From: Arcobacter sp.
GTDB lineage: Bacteria > Campylobacterota > Campylobacteria > Campylobacterales > Arcobacteraceae
Direction: 5' to 3'
Assembly (NCBI GenBank): GCA_016744485.1
Contig: JADGEG010000056.1
Span: forward strand, 1 to 11,360
DNA: 11,360 bases
Shown: in pieces, positions 1 through 7,286 of the stretch
Numbering within the stretch: position 1 is the stretch's first letter
How the letters are laid out: each line of letters opens with the position of its first letter
The notes under the pieces: model-generated
Seen by the model: the letters and a program-made list of their open reading frames with translations, nothing else
Database searches by the model: none
What the model was told of the DNA's origin: nothing
Translations under genes and position numbers: made by a program

Positions 1-1
1 T

Positions 2-124
2 TACCCTCAACTTAGTATATTTTTTAAGGAGATTATGGCAAAATATGAAAAGTTATTAAAAAGAAACTGGTGGGTTTACACAGTTTATTTTATACTCTCA
101 ATTAGAAGTAATTTAAACGACTAA
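2..124 (+). CDS. Possible C-terminal tail of an unidentified plus-strand gene (partial)
   Basis: The frame is open from the left edge to a TAA stop at 122-124, giving about 40 residues that end in RNWWVYTVYFILSIRSNLND. The tail mixes basic residues with an aromatic, hydrophobic run (WWVYTVYFIL). An alternative is a 29-residue ORF starting at the ATG at 35, preceded by AAGGAG at 26-31, but the 3-base spacing is unusually short. A second frame (from position 3 to a stop at 57-59) is also open from the edge, so the reading frame is not certain. I do not recognise the family and assign no function. It would be convergent with rnr. Low confidence because so little is visible. Confidence 0.35.
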   Translation, partial: YPQLSIFFKEIMAKYEKLLKRNWWVYTVYFILSIRSNLND

Positions 125-180
125 AAAAAAAGTTGTTTTTAAAGCTTCTTTAATACTTAATAGAAGCAGTTATTTTTTTA
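122..180. terminator. Convergent-gene hairpin, possible bidirectional terminator
   Basis: GCTTCT (144-149) and AGAAGC (162-167) form a 6-bp stem around a 12-base loop, which itself contains TTAA...TTAA. An A run (from 123) lies to the left and a T run (173-179) to the right, so the flanks can extend the stem. On the plus strand the hairpin is followed by a T-rich tract, as in an intrinsic terminator. On the minus strand the T tract is farther away (about 13 bases beyond the stem). The hairpin covers the last codons and stop of rnr. The stem is short and poor in G+C, so this is a moderate call. Confidence 0.45.
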
Positions 181-2000
181 CTTATTATATTAGCTGATTT
201 TATAAGTACTTTTTGTTTTGAAAATAAAGTTTGACCTTTATAATTGTCTATAAATACCTTCATACCAGATACTTTGTTATAAGTCATACCCAATGTTTTT
301 TGTGTGTCTATAATCTTAATGTCTATTTCAAGACCAATATGGTTACTTGCATATCTTACATATTTTCTATCTTCATAATCCCAAACTAATTTATTAATCT
401 CTCGTTCTTTGTTAGAAATATGTTCACAAATTTCAATAATATTTTTTGGAATTTTTTTTGATTTTAAAATTCTATGTAAAATCAAATCGGCATATCTTCT
501 AATAGGAGAAGTAAAATGAGAATACGATGAAAAACCTAAACCAAAGTGGGAGAGTTTTTTAGATGAATATCTAGCTTGTGTTTGAGCATGAATAATTAAA
601 TTATCTATTTCTTCAAGTAAAGAAGAATACTTAGCTTGTTGTTGAATATGTGTTATAGTTTCATAAATATTTTTTTTAAGTTTTACTTTTAATCCTAAAG
701 AATTTACATCATTAACTAATTTTGAAATTTCTTGAAAAGATGGTTCGTCATGAACTCTATAAATACCAAGTATATTTAACCTTTTACTTGCTTGAACATT
801 TGCTAATAACATACACTCTTCAATTAACTGGTGTGAACTAGTAGATTTTTCAATACTAACTGATCTTAAAGTATGATTTACTAATTTAAGTTTATGCTCA
901 TATGATTCAAAATTATAAGCACTTTGTAGTCTTTTTTTTCTTATTTTTTTTGTAATAGTATACAAATCTTTTAAATATGTAAATATAATTGTTTCTATTG
1001 GAGAATTTTTATCATTTTTATTAGCTAGTACTCTATCAATTCTACCATAAGAAAATTTTTTATGTGATTTTATAATAGTTTCTATAAATTCAGATTTTAA
1101 AACTTCAAAGGTACTTTTATCAAGATATATTTTAGATACAAAAGCATATCTATTAAGACCTTCTTTAAGTGAACACAGATCTTCACTTAGTTCATTTGGA
1201 AGCATAGGTAATACTTTTGAAGGTAAATAAATAGATGTGGATTTTTTATAAGCCATTTTATCCAAAGTGCTATTTTGTTTAACAAAATATGATACATCAG
1301 CAATTGCTACATATAAAATACAAGCTTCTTTATCAAAATATATAGCATCATCATGATCTTTTGCACTACTTGGATCTATGGTACAAAAAGGTAAATTTGT
1401 CAAATCTATTCTTTTATTCGTATCATCCATCTTAGAATTAATTTCTATTTTACTATTTAAACGATAATCTTCATTATGTAAAATAAGTGAGATTTGTTCA
1501 TCAATTTTTATATCATCTATATGTCCAATAGTTTTTATAATTTCATGTGACTTATTTTGAATTAATAAAACTGTTCCATTTTTTTCATTTATTTTATTTT
1601 TGCTATTTAGTTGTATACTTTCTTTTACACTTATATATGAATTATCTTTTACATAAACTAAAATATTATTTTCATTTTTTTCATATATTTTGATTATTTG
1701 TGCTTTAATTTGACTTTTTGGATTAAAAATTCTCTTTGCAAGTACTAAATCACCATTATAAGCACCATTTAGATCATTAAAATTTAATTTTATATTCTTA
1801 TGCTCATTAGCTAAATCACACAATATTGCAAAGTTTTTTTCTACTTGTAATATACCAATTTTATATTTAGTATTTATAAGATAATTTTCATCAACTTTTA
1901 TTAAAATTTTTTCTTTTAGTAATTCATCTATTGCTTTAAGTTCTTTTTCATTAAAAGTATTTTCTTTTTTTTCTACTTTTAAAAATATTTTTTTTAACAT
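150..2000 (-). CDS. rnr: Ribonuclease R / RNase II family 3'-5' exoribonuclease
   Basis: A processive 3'-to-5' exoribonuclease of the RNB family, expected to act in the cytoplasm on mRNA decay and RNA quality control. Residues about 46-165 look like OB-fold cold-shock domains, with a recognisable LNGAYNGDLVLAKR segment. The RNB catalytic domain spans about 200-520. It has TIDPSSAKDHDDA, with metal-binding Asp209, Asp215, Asp217 and Asp218 in the same spacing as the RNase II aspartates. It also has LYVAIADVSYFV (229-240), the LPMLPNELSEDLCSL block (264-278), EECMLLANVQASKRL (394-408) and HFTSPIRRYADLILHR (495-510), which carries the catalytic arginine. The C-terminal ~60 residues should be the S1 domain but are only weakly S1-like. 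At 616 aa it is nearer E. coli RNase II (644) than RNase R (813). The ATG at 2000 lies 20 bases after pgi and has only a weak Shine-Dalgarno, so coupling to pgi is likely. Very Lys/Asn/Ile-rich. RNase R versus RNase II naming is the main uncertainty. Confidence 0.92.
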   Translation of the reverse strand: MLKKIFLKVEKKENTFNEKELKAIDELLKEKILIKVDENYLINTKYKIGILQVEKNFAILCDLANEHKNIKLNFNDLNGAYNGDLVLAKRIFNPKSQIKAQIIKIYEKNENNILVYVKDNSYISVKESIQLNSKNKINEKNGTVLLIQNKSHEIIKTIGHIDDIKIDEQISLILHNEDYRLNSKIEINSKMDDTNKRIDLTNLPFCTIDPSSAKDHDDAIYFDKEACILYVAIADVSYFVKQNSTLDKMAYKKSTSIYLPSKVLPMLPNELSEDLCSLKEGLNRYAFVSKIYLDKSTFEVLKSEFIETIIKSHKKFSYGRIDRVLANKNDKNSPIETIIFTYLKDLYTITKKIRKKRLQSAYNFESYEHKLKLVNHTLRSVSIEKSTSSHQLIEECMLLANVQASKRLNILGIYRVHDEPSFQEISKLVNDVNSLGLKVKLKKNIYETITHIQQQAKYSSLLEEIDNLIIHAQTQARYSSKKLSHFGLGFSSYSHFTSPIRRYADLILHRILKSKKIPKNIIEICEHISNKEREINKLVWDYEDRKYVRYASNHIGLEIDIKIIDTQKTLGMTYNKVSGMKVFIDNYKGQTLFSKQKVLIKSANIISKKITASIKY

Positions 2001-2020
2001 AAATACATTTTCATTCTATG

Positions 2021-3259
2021 TCACTTATATTTTTTAGAAATAGTATTTTTGTTTAGTTCATTTTGTAAAATACTTTTTCCCAACTCAACACCTGGTTGAT
2101 CATAAGTATTTATATTTAAAAAACTCCCTACAGTTGAAGTTAATAATTCATAATAAAACATAAGTTTTGATATTTCATATTCATTAATACCTTCTATCTC
2201 TATTATATCTAATGGTAAATTTTTATGTTTATTTTTTAAAGAATTTATTGTAGCATTTGCTTGTTCATTTATTAAATCAGAAAATTTTAAACTATTAATA
2301 AAATCTAAATTTTCTAAATGTTCTAGAGAAATATTTGGTATCACTGTTTCATCTTTAAAATTTTTTATTTTAATAAAAGTAACCGTTTTATCTTCTTTCC
2401 CTTCAATAATTAATTGTAAAAAACTATGCTGATCAATTGGACCTAATAAACCAATGGGTGTTAAACTTTGACTTTTTCCAAAAAAATCAATTTTACCAAG
2501 ACTCTCACCCCAAAGTTGAATATACCATTTATTAAAACTTTCTAATAATTGAGAATAAGAAAAAATAGCATTTATATTATATTCATCTTTATATTGAACA
2601 ATAGTTCTTGCTTTATGTATTAATTTGTCATAAAATGCTTCTTTATTAAAAAACGAATAATATGTGTCTTTTAGTGCTTTTAATACACTATTTATATCAA
2701 ATCCTGCTAGATATAAAGGTATTAAACCCACATTAGAAAATACCGAAAATCTTCCTCCAATATTTGGTGGAATATCAAATGTACTAATATTTTTACTCTT
2801 TGCAAATAGACTTAATTTTGATTTTTTATCACTAATTATTATACAATTATTTTTATCTATCATAATTAAAGATGATATATATTTAAAAATAGAAATAGTT
2901 TCAATTGTAGTACCAGATTTTGAAATAATAATAAATAAAGTATCTTTTAAATCTAGTTCTTTTATACTTGCATTTAAAAATATTGGGTCTGTACTTTCAA
3001 AAAAAAATAATTCTTTTAAATTATCTTTTGAGTATTTTAAAAAGTTATATATAGCACTAGTTCCTAAAGTACTACCACCTATACCAATAACTGCAATATT
3101 TTTTGCTTTTATATTTAAAGAATCTAGTTTATTTTTAGTTTGTGTAAAATCTTGTATGGCAAGATTATAATAGCCAATATTTTCTTTTTCTTTTAAAATT
3201 TGATTAAATACTTGAGTATTTGATTTTAATATTTTTGGATAAAATAATGAAGTAGTCAT
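2021..3259 (-). CDS. pgi: Glucose-6-phosphate isomerase
   Basis: Cytoplasmic enzyme interconverting glucose 6-phosphate and fructose 6-phosphate in glycolysis and gluconeogenesis. Two SIS-type sugar-phosphate domains are visible. VIGIGGSTLGTSAIYNFL (57-74) and FIIISKSGTTIETISIF (109-125) form the phosphate-binding loops. IGGRFSVFSNVGLIPL (167-182) matches PGI signature 1, and DQPGVELGK (387-395) matches signature 2. The expected catalytic residues are present: Glu252 in LWGESLGK, His278 in GPIDQHSFLQL and Lys395. At 412 aa it is much shorter than the ~550-aa E. coli enzyme and fits the short form of Campylobacterota. Signature 2 has Pro where many PGIs have Trp (YDQWG). The start is the ATG at 3257-3259, behind only a weak A/G-rich ribosome site. 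It is first in a two-gene unit with rnr, behind its own promoter after the acnB terminator. Confidence 0.96.
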   Translation of the reverse strand: MTTSLFYPKILKSNTQVFNQILKEKENIGYYNLAIQDFTQTKNKLDSLNIKAKNIAVIGIGGSTLGTSAIYNFLKYSKDNLKELFFFESTDPIFLNASIKELDLKDTLFIIISKSGTTIETISIFKYISSLIMIDKNNCIIISDKKSKLSLFAKSKNISTFDIPPNIGGRFSVFSNVGLIPLYLAGFDINSVLKALKDTYYSFFNKEAFYDKLIHKARTIVQYKDEYNINAIFSYSQLLESFNKWYIQLWGESLGKIDFFGKSQSLTPIGLLGPIDQHSFLQLIIEGKEDKTVTFIKIKNFKDETVIPNISLEHLENLDFINSLKFSDLINEQANATINSLKNKHKNLPLDIIEIEGINEYEISKLMFYYELLTSTVGSFLNINTYDQPGVELGKSILQNELNKNTISKKYK

Positions 3260-3297
3260 TTAATTTCTTTTATTTTTTATTTTTAATAAACTTGAAG

Positions 3298-3326
3298 ATT
3301 ATATCTAAATAATTCTTAAGAAAAAA
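3298..3326 (-). promoter_or_regulatory. Predicted sigma-70 promoter for pgi-rnr
   Basis: On the minus strand GATATAAT gives a perfect TATAAT -10 box at 3298-3303. The hexamer 17 bases upstream (3321-3326) is TTTTTT, part of the U tract of the acnB terminator, so no true -35 consensus is present. This fits campylobacterial vegetative promoters, which rely on the -10 box and T-rich upstream DNA. Initiation near 3291 would leave a leader of about 30 bases before the pgi ATG. Predicted from sequence alone. Confidence 0.55.
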
Positions 3327-3356
3327 AACACCCAAGCTTATATAGACTTAGGTGTT
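3321..3356 (-). terminator. Intrinsic terminator of acnB
   Basis: Read on the minus strand, AACACCTAAG and CTTGGGTGTT form a 10-bp stem (one G-U pair) around a 10-base loop, followed directly by eight T's (3321-3328). It begins 12 bases after the acnB stop codon. This is a textbook rho-independent terminator and separates acnB from pgi-rnr transcription. Confidence 0.92.
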
Positions 3357-3368
3357 GAGATATAAATT

Positions 3369-5945
3369 TTAAGAATGAACCAAGTTAGTTAATTCTTCCT
3401 TATTTACTTCATGAAAGTTTAGATATTTATAAATATCAGATCTTTTTTCAGGAGTTATTTTTTTAGGAACCATTTCTAAATATTCTTTTTTTGTTGGAAG
3501 TCGTCCAAGAAGTGCACAAAGTGCTGCAACTTCAGCAGACCCTAAATAAACTTGAGAATCTTTTCCAAGTCTATTATCAAAGTTTCTAGTACTTGTTGAA
3601 AATACTACTGCACTTTGGGCAACCTTTGCTTGATTACCCATACATAAAGAACATCCAGGCATTTCTAATCTTGCACCTGCATCTCCAAATATTGAATAAT
3701 ACCCTTCTTGTGTTAATTGTTGTTTATCCATTTTTGTAGGTGGTGCTACCCATAACTTAGTTGGAACTGTTCCTTCACCTTTTAAAATTTCTCCTAAAGC
3801 TCTAAATAAACCTATATTAGTCATACAAGAACCTACAAATACTTCATCAATCTTATCTGTTAATCTTTTAGGATCAGCTAAAATATTTGTTAATGTATCA
3901 ACATCATCTGGATCATTTGGACAAGCTAAAAGTGGTTCAGTAATAGTATTCATATCAATTTCAATAGTTTCACAATAAGAAGCATCTACATCAGGAGTTA
4001 TTAGTGCAGGGTTTGCAATCCACTCTTTCATTTTATCAGCTCGTCTTTGAAGAGTTCTAGCATCTTCATAACCTTCTTCAATCATTTTTTCAATTAATGC
4101 AATATTTGAAGATAAGTATTCAATAATTGGTTCTTTATTTAACTGAATACAACAAGCAGCAGCAGATCTTTCAGCTGCACTATCTGATAATTCAAATGCT
4201 TGTTCAACTTTTAAATTAGGAAGTCCTGAAATTTCCATTACTTTACCAGCAAAAATATTTTTTTTACCTTTTTTCTCAACAGTTAATAAACCTTGCTTGA
4301 TTGCAAAATAAGGAATAGCATTTACCATATCTCTTAAAGTCATACCTGCTTGCATTTGTCCTATAAATTTAATATGCACTGATTCAGGCATAGTTAGTGG
4401 CATAGCACCAGTTACTCCTGCAAATGCAATAAGACCAGAACCAGCTGGAAATGAAATACCTATAGGAAACCTTGTATGAGAATCTCCACCAGTTCCAACT
4501 GTATCAGGTAAACATAATCTATTTAACCAAGAGTGAATAACACCATCACCTGGTCTTAAAATCACACCAGATCTTGAAGTAATGAAATCAGGCAAAGTAT
4601 GTTGCAAGTTAATATCAACTGGTTTAGGATAAGCAGCAGTATGGCAAAATGATTGCATAAGCATATCAGCACCAAAACTCAAAGCTGCTAATTCTTTAAC
4701 TTCATCTCTAGTCATTGGTCCTGTTGTATCTTGACTACCAACAGTTGCACAAATAGGTTCACAATACATACCGGGCTTAATTCCTTCAACACCACAAGCA
4801 CGACCAACCATTTTTTGAGCTTGAGTAAATCCTGTTCCATCATTTTTTGGTTGAGATGGAGCTATAAATAAATCACTTGCTTCTAATTTTAATATTTCTC
4901 TAGCTTTTGTTGTTAAAGCTTTTCCAATAATTAAAGGTATTCGTCCACCTGCTCTCATCTCATCAGGTAAAGTATTTGGAGAAATATTAAATTTAGATAC
5001 TACTGTACCATCTTTTTCTATTACACCTTTATAAGGTTTAAGTGTAATAATATCACCAGTTTCTAAATCATCAACAGGTGCTTCTATTGGCAAACATCCT
5101 GAATCTTCAGCTGTATTAAAAAAAATAGGAGCAATAATAGAACCAATTACAACACCACCAGTTCTTTTATTAGGTACTCCTTTTATATCTCTACCCATAT
5201 GCCATTGCACTGAGTTAATTCCTGATTTTCTTGAGCTTCCAGTTCCTACAACATCTCCAACATATGCTAAAGGATAACCTTTTTTCTTAAGTTCATTCAT
5301 TGTATTTAGAGGATCTTCCATACGTGATTCTAGCATAGCTGTTGCATGTAAAGGAATATCAGCTCTTGTAAATGCAAAAGTAGCAGGAGATAAATCATCA
5401 GTATTTGTTTCACCTGAAATTTTATAGACACTCAGAGTGATTTCTTCTTCTAAAGCAGGTTTATTTGTAAACCACTCAGCATTAGCCCAAGATAAGATTA
5501 TATCTTTTGCTTGTGCATTACCTTTATCGGCTAACTCTTTTACATCATTAAATGAGTCATATACTAAAATAGTATTTTTTAATTGCTTTGCAGCAGCTTC
5601 TGCAAGTTCTTCAATTTTAAGAGCATCAACAAGAGGTGTAACATTAAATCCACCCATCATAGTTCCTAAAATTCCAACTGCTTCAATTTTAGAAATCATA
5701 GAACAGGTTACTTTATTTTGAATTATATCATTTAAAAATGCAGCTTTTACATAAGCTGCATCATCAACACCTGGATTAATATTATTTTTAAACAATTCTA
5801 ATGCAAAATCCAAGTCTTTATTAGAAGTTTCTTTTAATAATTCTACTAACTGTGCAGTTTGTTTTGCACTTAATGCTAAAGGTGGCAAAGATCCTTCTTT
5901 TAATCTTTCTTGTGTATGTGCTTTATATTCAGTGATTAAACTCAT
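3369..5945 (-). CDS. acnB: Bifunctional aconitate hydratase 2 / 2-methylisocitrate dehydratase (AcnB)
   Basis: Converts citrate to isocitrate via cis-aconitate in the TCA cycle, using a [4Fe-4S] cluster; AcnB-type enzymes also accept 2-methylisocitrate. The domain order is that of AcnB: an N-terminal helical HEAT-like region (about 1-160), then the swivel domain (about 165-345, with GDVVGTGSSRKSGINSVQWH at 230-249), then the catalytic domains. Clear blocks are CATVGSQDTTGPMTRDE (399-415), GTGGDSHTRFPIG (485-497) and FVGSCMTNIG (703-712). MPGCSLCMGNQA follows at 762-773. Cys707, Cys765 and Cys768 are the expected cluster ligands. At 858 aa it is full length. The start is the ATG at 5943-5945, with AGGAG six bases upstream and a -10 box above it. 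Codon use looks less extremely AT-rich than its neighbours, as expected of a highly expressed core gene. AcnB homologues can bind mRNA when the cluster is lost; that is family knowledge, not visible here. Confidence 0.98.
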   Translation of the reverse strand: MSLITEYKAHTQERLKEGSLPPLALSAKQTAQLVELLKETSNKDLDFALELFKNNINPGVDDAAYVKAAFLNDIIQNKVTCSMISKIEAVGILGTMMGGFNVTPLVDALKIEELAEAAAKQLKNTILVYDSFNDVKELADKGNAQAKDIILSWANAEWFTNKPALEEEITLSVYKISGETNTDDLSPATFAFTRADIPLHATAMLESRMEDPLNTMNELKKKGYPLAYVGDVVGTGSSRKSGINSVQWHMGRDIKGVPNKRTGGVVIGSIIAPIFFNTAEDSGCLPIEAPVDDLETGDIITLKPYKGVIEKDGTVVSKFNISPNTLPDEMRAGGRIPLIIGKALTTKAREILKLEASDLFIAPSQPKNDGTGFTQAQKMVGRACGVEGIKPGMYCEPICATVGSQDTTGPMTRDEVKELAALSFGADMLMQSFCHTAAYPKPVDINLQHTLPDFITSRSGVILRPGDGVIHSWLNRLCLPDTVGTGGDSHTRFPIGISFPAGSGLIAFAGVTGAMPLTMPESVHIKFIGQMQAGMTLRDMVNAIPYFAIKQGLLTVEKKGKKNIFAGKVMEISGLPNLKVEQAFELSDSAAERSAAACCIQLNKEPIIEYLSSNIALIEKMIEEGYEDARTLQRRADKMKEWIANPALITPDVDASYCETIEIDMNTITEPLLACPNDPDDVDTLTNILADPKRLTDKIDEVFVGSCMTNIGLFRALGEILKGEGTVPTKLWVAPPTKMDKQQLTQEGYYSIFGDAGARLEMPGCSLCMGNQAKVAQSAVVFSTSTRNFDNRLGKDSQVYLGSAEVAALCALLGRLPTKKEYLEMVPKKITPEKRSDIYKYLNFHEVNKEELTNLVHS

Positions 5946-5972
5946 ATATTACTCCTGTTTTAATTTTGATTA

Positions 5973-5992
5973 ATTATATCATAAAGAAAAAA
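5973..5992 (-). promoter_or_regulatory. Predicted sigma-70 promoter for acnB
   Basis: On the minus strand GATATAAT contains a perfect TATAAT at 5973-5978, preceded by a T-rich stretch with TTTTTT (5987-5992). No -35 consensus is seen at the usual distance. A start near 5966 would give a leader of about 20 bases carrying the AGGAG ribosome site (5952-5956). It resembles the pgi promoter in this window. Predicted from sequence alone. Confidence 0.6.
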
Positions 5993-5999
5993 TTAACTA

Positions 6000-6026
6000 T
6001 GTACAATTTTTGTATGTATATGTACA
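6000..6026. repeat. Paired TGTACA palindromes between the TolC-like gene and acnB
   Basis: The palindrome TGTACA occurs at 6000-6005 and 6021-6026, 21 bases apart, which is about two helical turns. Between them lies TTGTATGTATA, and TACAA-TTT-TTGTA (6002-6014) forms a nested inverted repeat. The block sits just after the TolC-like stop codon and about 35-60 bases upstream of the predicted acnB start point. It could be an operator for acnB. Alternatively, the two copies could pair as a weak 6-bp hairpin that, with the TTTTTT at 5987-5992, partly terminates efflux-operon transcription. The sequence does not decide between these. Confidence 0.45.
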
Positions 6027-6030
6027 GTTT

Positions 6031-7272
6031 TTATATTTCAAATATTCTATCTAGTTTAGCTTTAGCTAAAACTTTATCATAATAAGCATTATTAATACTT
6101 TGTTTTGCTTGGGTTAATAAATAATTTGCATTAACTAAGTCTGTAGTTGTAGAAATACCTTCTTTAAATCTTGCATTTACGATTTTATAATTTTCAAAAG
6201 ATTGAACTAAAAACAGTTGGGCTGTTTTAAAATTTAATGTTGAAACATTAAATTCTTCTAAAGCCGTTTCATATTCTAAATGTATTGTTAATTTTAAATT
6301 TATCAAATCTTCTTTTAATTGTATTATTTTTTTATTGAAAATTATATTTTGAATTTGATTTTTATTTCCATTATATAAATTCCATTTAATATTAATAGTA
6401 CTTGTTTTTTGATCTTTAATAGTATTTTTATTATTATTTAATAAAATATTATTTCCAAATTTACTGTAAGCTAATTTAAAATCTACTTTTGGATAAAAAG
6501 AAGATAAAGATGATTTTTGTTGTTTTTTTAAACTTTGCATTATCATCTTCATAGCTTTTATTTCATTTTTAAACTCTAATTTATCAATTTTATAAGTACT
6601 TAATGAAATTTCTTCTTTTTCTATATCTTTTATTTGTTCATTTTTTTTTAATTTATTACCTAATAAATTATTTAGTTTAAACCAAGAAATTCTTTTATTT
6701 GCTTTTGCACTAGATAAGTTTTGTTTGGCCTGTAATTTTAAAGCATTAACTTGAAGTAAATCATTTTTTGCAAGTAAACCTTGCTCAAATTTATTACTTG
6801 CATCACTGTATTGTTGTTGTAATAATTTGTAAGCAAATAACATAGTATCAATATTTCTTACACTTTTTAAATATTGGATATAAAGGCTTTTTGTATTATA
6901 TATTAAATCAAGTTTAGAAGCTTCTAATATATATTTTGAATTTTTTAATATATCTTTTGAGTTTTCTAAATTATATTTATCTTTAAAACCATTAAATAAG
7001 TTGTATGTCATAAAAATACTTGCATTTGACGATTCTTTTTCTTTTTCTGTATTTGCATGGTTTTTATCATACATATATGAAAAATCTACATTTGGCTTAA
7101 AAGAAGATTCAGACAAGTTTACATTTGTTTCTTTTTCTTCATATATATATTGTTGTTTTTTTAAATTATTATTATTATCTAATGCACGTTTAATTGCATC
7201 ATTAATATCTAAAGCATTTAATGTAAAACTAACATACATTAGTATAAAAATTTTTAATACTATATTTTTCAT
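6031..7272 (-). CDS. TolC-family outer-membrane efflux channel
   Basis: Outer-membrane channel component of a tripartite efflux pump. Residues 1-20 form a signal peptide (MKNIVLKIFILMYVSFTLNA, likely cut before LDIND). There is no lipobox cysteine, so it is probably not a lipoprotein of the OprM type. The mature protein shows the internal duplication typical of the TolC fold. FKPNVDFSYMYDK (58-70) matches FYPKVDFKLAYSK (259-271), and YNLFNGFKDKYN (90-101) matches WNLYNGNKNQIQ (297-308). KFEQGLLAKNDLLQVNALKL (161-180) matches RFKEGISTTTDLVNANYLL (368-386). Long polar helices lie between these strands. At 413 aa it is of usual length for compact OEP family members. The ATG at 7272 has AGGAG upstream in the 14-base gap after the RND gene, so it is co-transcribed with the pump and adaptor. 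The substrate is unknown. Confidence 0.93.
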   Translation of the reverse strand: MKNIVLKIFILMYVSFTLNALDINDAIKRALDNNNNLKKQQYIYEEKETNVNLSESSFKPNVDFSYMYDKNHANTEKEKESSNASIFMTYNLFNGFKDKYNLENSKDILKNSKYILEASKLDLIYNTKSLYIQYLKSVRNIDTMLFAYKLLQQQYSDASNKFEQGLLAKNDLLQVNALKLQAKQNLSSAKANKRISWFKLNNLLGNKLKKNEQIKDIEKEEISLSTYKIDKLEFKNEIKAMKMIMQSLKKQQKSSLSSFYPKVDFKLAYSKFGNNILLNNNKNTIKDQKTSTINIKWNLYNGNKNQIQNIIFNKKIIQLKEDLINLKLTIHLEYETALEEFNVSTLNFKTAQLFLVQSFENYKIVNARFKEGISTTTDLVNANYLLTQAKQSINNAYYDKVLAKAKLDRIFEI

Positions 7273-7286
7273 TTTTAACTCCTATT

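Noticed and set aside
35..124. Standalone 29-residue peptide gene starting at the ATG at 35
   Set aside because: The same frame is open to the window edge and the AAGGAG-to-ATG spacing is only 3 bases, so the end of a longer gene is at least as likely.
1965..1995. Two A8 tracts (on the coding strand) within the first ~35 bases of rnr, suggesting slippage or phase variation
   Set aside because: A and T runs of this length are common in such AT-rich coding DNA and both encode ordinary Lys-containing stretches. Phase variation in Campylobacterota usually uses G/C tracts.
2999..3007. A 9-base homopolymer inside pgi
   Set aside because: It encodes the FFF of LFFFESTD in an intact, well-conserved frame, with no sign of a frameshift.
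2664..3170. Plus-strand ORF of 168 codons opposite pgi
   Set aside because: It lies wholly within pgi on the opposite strand, has low-complexity hydrophobic composition and no ribosome site or family resemblance; it is a shadow of a real gene.
3260..3320. Possible small RNA or riboswitch in the acnB-pgi gap
   Set aside because: Apart from the acnB terminator and the -10 box, the gap is unstructured A/T-rich sequence with no second stable hairpin.
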